Source: Methylophilaceae bacterium (GTDB lineage: Bacteria > Pseudomonadota > Gammaproteobacteria > Burkholderiales > Methylophilaceae). Taken from it: a stretch of DNA of 11,145 nt. The first letter of the stretch is position 1, and each line of letters starts with the position of its first letter. The position numbers were made by a program, and so were the translations under genes. The notes below the pieces were generated by a model. That model worked only from the letters and a program-made list of their open reading frames with translations. It was not told where the DNA came from and did not search any database. Shown here one piece after another: positions 8,921-11,145 of the stretch. The stretch lies in NCBI GenBank assembly GCA_025362115.1, contig JANYIK010000005.1:1-11145 (forward strand), written 5' to 3'.

Positions 8921-9325
8921 ATGGCATTCGTGGTAGACAACTCCGTGGTGGTTGGCTGGTGTTTTCACAACCAAGCCAGCGCTTATGCCGACCGCGTACT
9001 TGACCTGCTGGCGAGCGAAGCCGCCTACGTCCCCGGTCTGTGGGTGCTGGAGTTCTCCAATGTCCTGCGCAAAGCCGCCAATGCCAATAAAATCACCCTT
9101 GCACAAGCCGAAGCATTCGCCGACATGGTCGGCACTCTTCCCTTGGTGGTGGACTACACCCCGTTCACCGCCGCCGATAACATGCGCCTGGCCATCCAGT
9201 ACGGCCTAAGCAGCTACGACGCAACCTATCTGGCATTGGCGCTGCGTCTCAAAATCCCCGTTGCCGCGAGCGATGGCGCGTTGCGAGAAGCCGCCAAACG
9301 CGCCAAAGTGGGCGTGGTTGAGTAA
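8921..9325 (+). CDS. vapC: VapC-type PIN-domain toxin ribonuclease
   Basis: A 134-residue single PIN domain. The four acidic residues that bind the catalytic metal are in the expected places: Asp6 (FVVDNSV), Glu44 (VLEFSNVL), Asp100 (SSYDATYLALA) and Asp118 (AASDGAL), so the nuclease site looks intact. VapC toxins cut RNA, often initiator tRNA or rRNA, and stop translation until held by the antitoxin; the target here cannot be read from sequence. The start follows AAGG (8910-8913) by 7 nt; that motif overlaps the antitoxin stop codon. Its stop TAA (9323-9325) shares its last A with the ATG of the NERD gene, implying translational coupling. The region is visibly GC-richer than the glycolytic cluster, fitting an accessory module. 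Confidence 0.9.
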   Translation: MAFVVDNSVVVGWCFHNQASAYADRVLDLLASEAAYVPGLWVLEFSNVLRKAANANKITLAQAEAFADMVGTLPLVVDYTPFTAADNMRLAIQYGLSSYDATYLALALRLKIPVAASDGALREAAKRAKVGVVE

Positions 9326-10188
9326 TGTCGCCGCTGTTGCCCATCGGCGCTTTCGCTGCGTCTGCATTGAGCGTACTGACACTCATCAAGTATCGTGCAT
9401 GGAAAGAGCGGAAAAGCGCAAGAAAAACACCGGTTGAAAGTGGCATGTTGCGCGAGCCTGGCAAAAGTTCAAGAGAGGAAATCGCCGCACTATCAACCGA
9501 CATAGAAACCAATCTAACCATGGCACTCATTATTCCGGTATTGGTCTCCGCAACCTTTGGCTCGATAGCCCCGCTGGTTTCATTGATCGGTGCGGCAGTC
9601 CTGCTTGCCGTTTGCCTGAGAAAAATCCACAGCGCCTTGAATAAGCGCGCCCAATATCGTCAAGGGCTTGTGGCAGAGCTGGTAGTAGGGCAAGAACTCA
9701 ACCAACTCATGCTTGCACAATTCAGAGTGTTCCACGACTTTCCGGCTGACGGCTTTAACATTGACCACATCGTGATAGGTGCTACAGGGGTATTTGCCAT
9801 AGAAACCAAAAGCCGGAAAAAACCAAAAACTCGTAACAAGGGAAATGAATACGAAGCCACTTACGACGGCAAGTGTTTGCGCTTCCACGAAGGAGCCAAC
9901 ACCCAACCCTGGGTGGAGACCGGCCCTATAGAGCAAGCTATGCGTCAAGCAAAAGAGCTACAGAAATGGCTTTCACAAGCTGTTGCTGAACAGATTTTTG
10001 TGCAGCCTGTTATTGCTTTGCCCGGCTGGAACACGAACCTTATCGAGAAACCCCACCGTGTTAATCTGATTAACGGAAAGAATTGCACCAGTTTTTTCAA
10101 TACGTTCGGTGGGGGCAAGCCACTCTCGCAGCAACTTCAGGCAAGAATTGCCCATGTCGTAGATCAACACTGCAGAGTTAAAGACTAG
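9325..10188 (+). CDS. membrane-anchored NERD (nuclease-related) domain protein
   Basis: A 287-residue protein. Residues 1-21 are hydrophobic (first membrane segment or signal anchor), 22-65 form a charged linker, and 66-98 form a strongly hydrophobic hairpin or second membrane span. From about 112 follows a NERD domain: RQGLVAELVVGQEL (Glu118, Glu124), then IDHIVIGATGVFAIETK with Asp147, Glu160 and Lys162 forming the D...ExK pattern of restriction-like nucleases, then EQAMRQAKELQKWL (203-216) and VQPVIALPGW (226-235), both typical of NERD proteins. The catalytic-type residues appear intact; actual nuclease activity and substrate are unknown. The ATG overlaps the vapC stop (TAATG) and has no strong Shine-Dalgarno of its own, so it is probably translated by coupling. 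Its stop overlaps that of the opposite-strand pseudogene. Confidence 0.87.
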   Translation: MSPLLPIGAFAASALSVLTLIKYRAWKERKSARKTPVESGMLREPGKSSREEIAALSTDIETNLTMALIIPVLVSATFGSIAPLVSLIGAAVLLAVCLRKIHSALNKRAQYRQGLVAELVVGQELNQLMLAQFRVFHDFPADGFNIDHIVIGATGVFAIETKSRKKPKTRNKGNEYEATYDGKCLRFHEGANTQPWVETGPIEQAMRQAKELQKWLSQAVAEQIFVQPVIALPGWNTNLIEKPHRVNLINGKNCTSFFNTFGGGKPLSQQLQARIAHVVDQHCRVKD

Positions 10189-10578
10189 ATAGTCGCCTGT
10201 ACCCACGCCTGCCAGGGCGCGAAAAGTTCAGCATTGCCAGCAGCGACGGCGGAGCACTTGCCAGAAGGATACTGCCAGAACGCGTCGTCTTTTATGGTTC
10301 CCGCCTGCTTCCAGCAGGATTAGCAATCCCGCCGCGTAATCCCACAAATGCTGGCCGCCGTGTAAATAAAGGTCGAACCGCCCCGCCGCCAAATAGCACC
10401 TCTCCAGCGCAGACGCGCCAAAATTGCGTTGCGAGAAATACGGTGGCTGGGTGGCTAGTGCTGTTGCCAAGGGCTTGGGCAGACGCTACACCTTGAGGAA
10501 ATACGGCATCACAACTTCGTCGCCGACCTAGCGGACGGCGACGATAACGCGATCAATCAAAACGCTCAGCCTTTCCAT
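10185..10578 (-). pseudogene. inositol monophosphatase-family pseudogene
   Basis: Remnant of a Mg-dependent phosphatase (IMPase/SuhB/CysQ superfamily), about 394 nt against roughly 800 for an intact gene. Translating from ATG 10578 gives MERLSVLIDRVIVAVR, an in-frame TAG, then VGDEVVMPYFLKV and another TAG: a recognisable IMPase N-terminus. The frame then runs directly into RLPKPLATALATQPPYFSQR and the C-terminal signature FGASALERCYLAAGRFDLYL followed by LWDYAAGLLILLEAGG. The middle, which should carry the metal-binding GE and DPIDGT motifs, is deleted. After EAGG the frame shifts: the adjacent frame supplies DDAFWQYPSGKCSAVAAG and NAELFAPWQAWVQATI, then a stop at 10185-10187. Two stops, one deletion and one frameshift make it non-functional. 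Its ATG overlaps the end of the redoxin gene by 13 nt, so it was once the second gene of that operon. Confidence 0.85.
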
Positions 10579-11117
10579 TTAATCGAGCATCCTATGCTGG
10601 ATATTTGTTCCTTCGGCCCTTGCCCGGTCTCGGCGACTTGCTTCATGGCGAAGAACAGGTCGCGGGTGCTATCGAGCGCGGTTTCTTTGCGCGATTCGTC
10701 AAAACGGCCACGGTATTGCAGCTCCAACTTGTTATTAAAGCCAAAGAAATCCGGCGTACATACTGCACCATAAGCCTTGGCGACTTCTTGCGTTTCGTCA
10801 ATTACATAAGGAAAAGGAAAATTAAATTCCTGCGCGACCAGCTTCATATTTTCAAAATTATCATCGGGGTAATTCACCGTGTCATTGGATGAAATGGCGA
10901 TCGTATTCACCCCCAGCGCTTGCAAAGCTGTCACGTCGCGCACCAGACGCGGACGAATAGCCTTGACGTAAGGGCAATGATTACAGATGAACATGACCAA
11001 TGTCCCATTTTTACCTTGCACGTCTTTGATGCTCCAGTTTTTTCCGTCTACTCCTGGAAGATTGAAATCCGGTGCTTTCCAGCCAAAGTCACATACGGGA
11101 GGGTTCAAGCTTGCCAT
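10566..11117 (-). CDS. thioredoxin-fold redoxin (AhpC/TSA-like) with CNHC motif
   Basis: A 183-residue cytoplasmic protein with no signal peptide. The N-terminal part (WKAPDFNLPGVDGK) is the usual AhpC/TSA-Redoxin opening; the first strand leads to FICNHCPYVKAI with the CxxC-type pair Cys45/Cys48 at the head of a helix, then ISSNDT (76-81), a YPDDNFENM segment, YVIDETQEVAKAYGA and a CTPDFFGF segment with Cys120 before the usual proline. One more Cys (177) lies in the tail. This resembles the thioredoxin-family proteins annotated in many proteobacteria and cyanobacteria with the NHCPYV motif; the physiological substrate is not known to me, probably a thiol reductase or peroxidase-like role. 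AAGGAAG 7 nt before ATG 11117 supports the start. The IMPase pseudogene overlaps its 3' end. Confidence 0.87.
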   Translation of the reverse strand: MASLNPPVCDFGWKAPDFNLPGVDGKNWSIKDVQGKNGTLVMFICNHCPYVKAIRPRLVRDVTALQALGVNTIAISSNDTVNYPDDNFENMKLVAQEFNFPFPYVIDETQEVAKAYGAVCTPDFFGFNNKLELQYRGRFDESRKETALDSTRDLFFAMKQVAETGQGPKEQISSIGCSIKWKG

Positions 11118-11145
11118 TTTTAAGCTTCCTTAATTGGTTACAATG

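Noticed and set aside
9580..9948. Minus-strand open frame of 122 codons opposite the NERD gene.
   Set aside because: A shadow of a clearly conserved coding frame; no ribosome binding site or domain signature.

Overview
The window looks like chromosomal DNA of an aerobic, Gram-negative methylotroph that assimilates formaldehyde through the ribulose monophosphate (RuMP) cycle. The two signature enzymes, 3-hexulose-6-phosphate synthase and 6-phospho-3-hexuloisomerase, lie next to a lower-glycolysis/transketolase cluster. The protein types (CbbA-type class II aldolase, PykA-type pyruvate kinase, GapA-type GAPDH) fit a proteobacterium. An obligate methylotroph of the Methylophilaceae (beta) or a type I methanotroph of the Methylococcales (gamma) are both possible; the sequence alone does not let me choose.

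Layout. Positions 1-1268, plus strand: hxlA (5' end cut by the window edge), an intrinsic terminator, then hxlB. Positions 1285-1312: a symmetrical terminator between convergent units. Positions 1327-8428, minus strand: the cluster tkt-gap-pgk-pyk-fba, read right to left, with a terminator-like hairpin between tkt and gap and a likely tkt promoter near 8544-8571. Positions 8675-10188, plus strand: an accessory block of a Phd/YefM-type antitoxin, a VapC-type PIN toxin and a membrane-anchored NERD-domain protein whose start codon overlaps the vapC stop. Positions 10185-10578, minus strand: the wreck of an inositol-monophosphatase-family gene. Positions 10566-11117, minus strand: an intact thioredoxin-fold protein with a CNHC motif.

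How the genes work together. HxlA condenses formaldehyde with ribulose 5-phosphate and HxlB isomerises the product to fructose 6-phosphate. Aldolase, GAPDH, phosphoglycerate kinase and pyruvate kinase take hexose and triose phosphates to pyruvate and ATP, and transketolase takes part in regenerating the ribulose 5-phosphate acceptor. This is most of a RuMP/EMP core within 8.4 kb; phosphofructokinase, enolase, phosphoglycerate mutase and transaldolase are not in the window.

Most worth a second look: (1) a clean 44-residue in-frame insertion in the N-terminal domain of phosphoglycerate kinase; (2) the translationally coupled antitoxin/PIN toxin/transmembrane NERD nuclease operon, possibly a three-gene defence or stress module; (3) the internally deleted, stop-containing and frameshifted IMPase pseudogene, not visible as one open frame; (4) hairpins placed inside the hxlA-hxlB and tkt-gap pairs that could set unequal expression.
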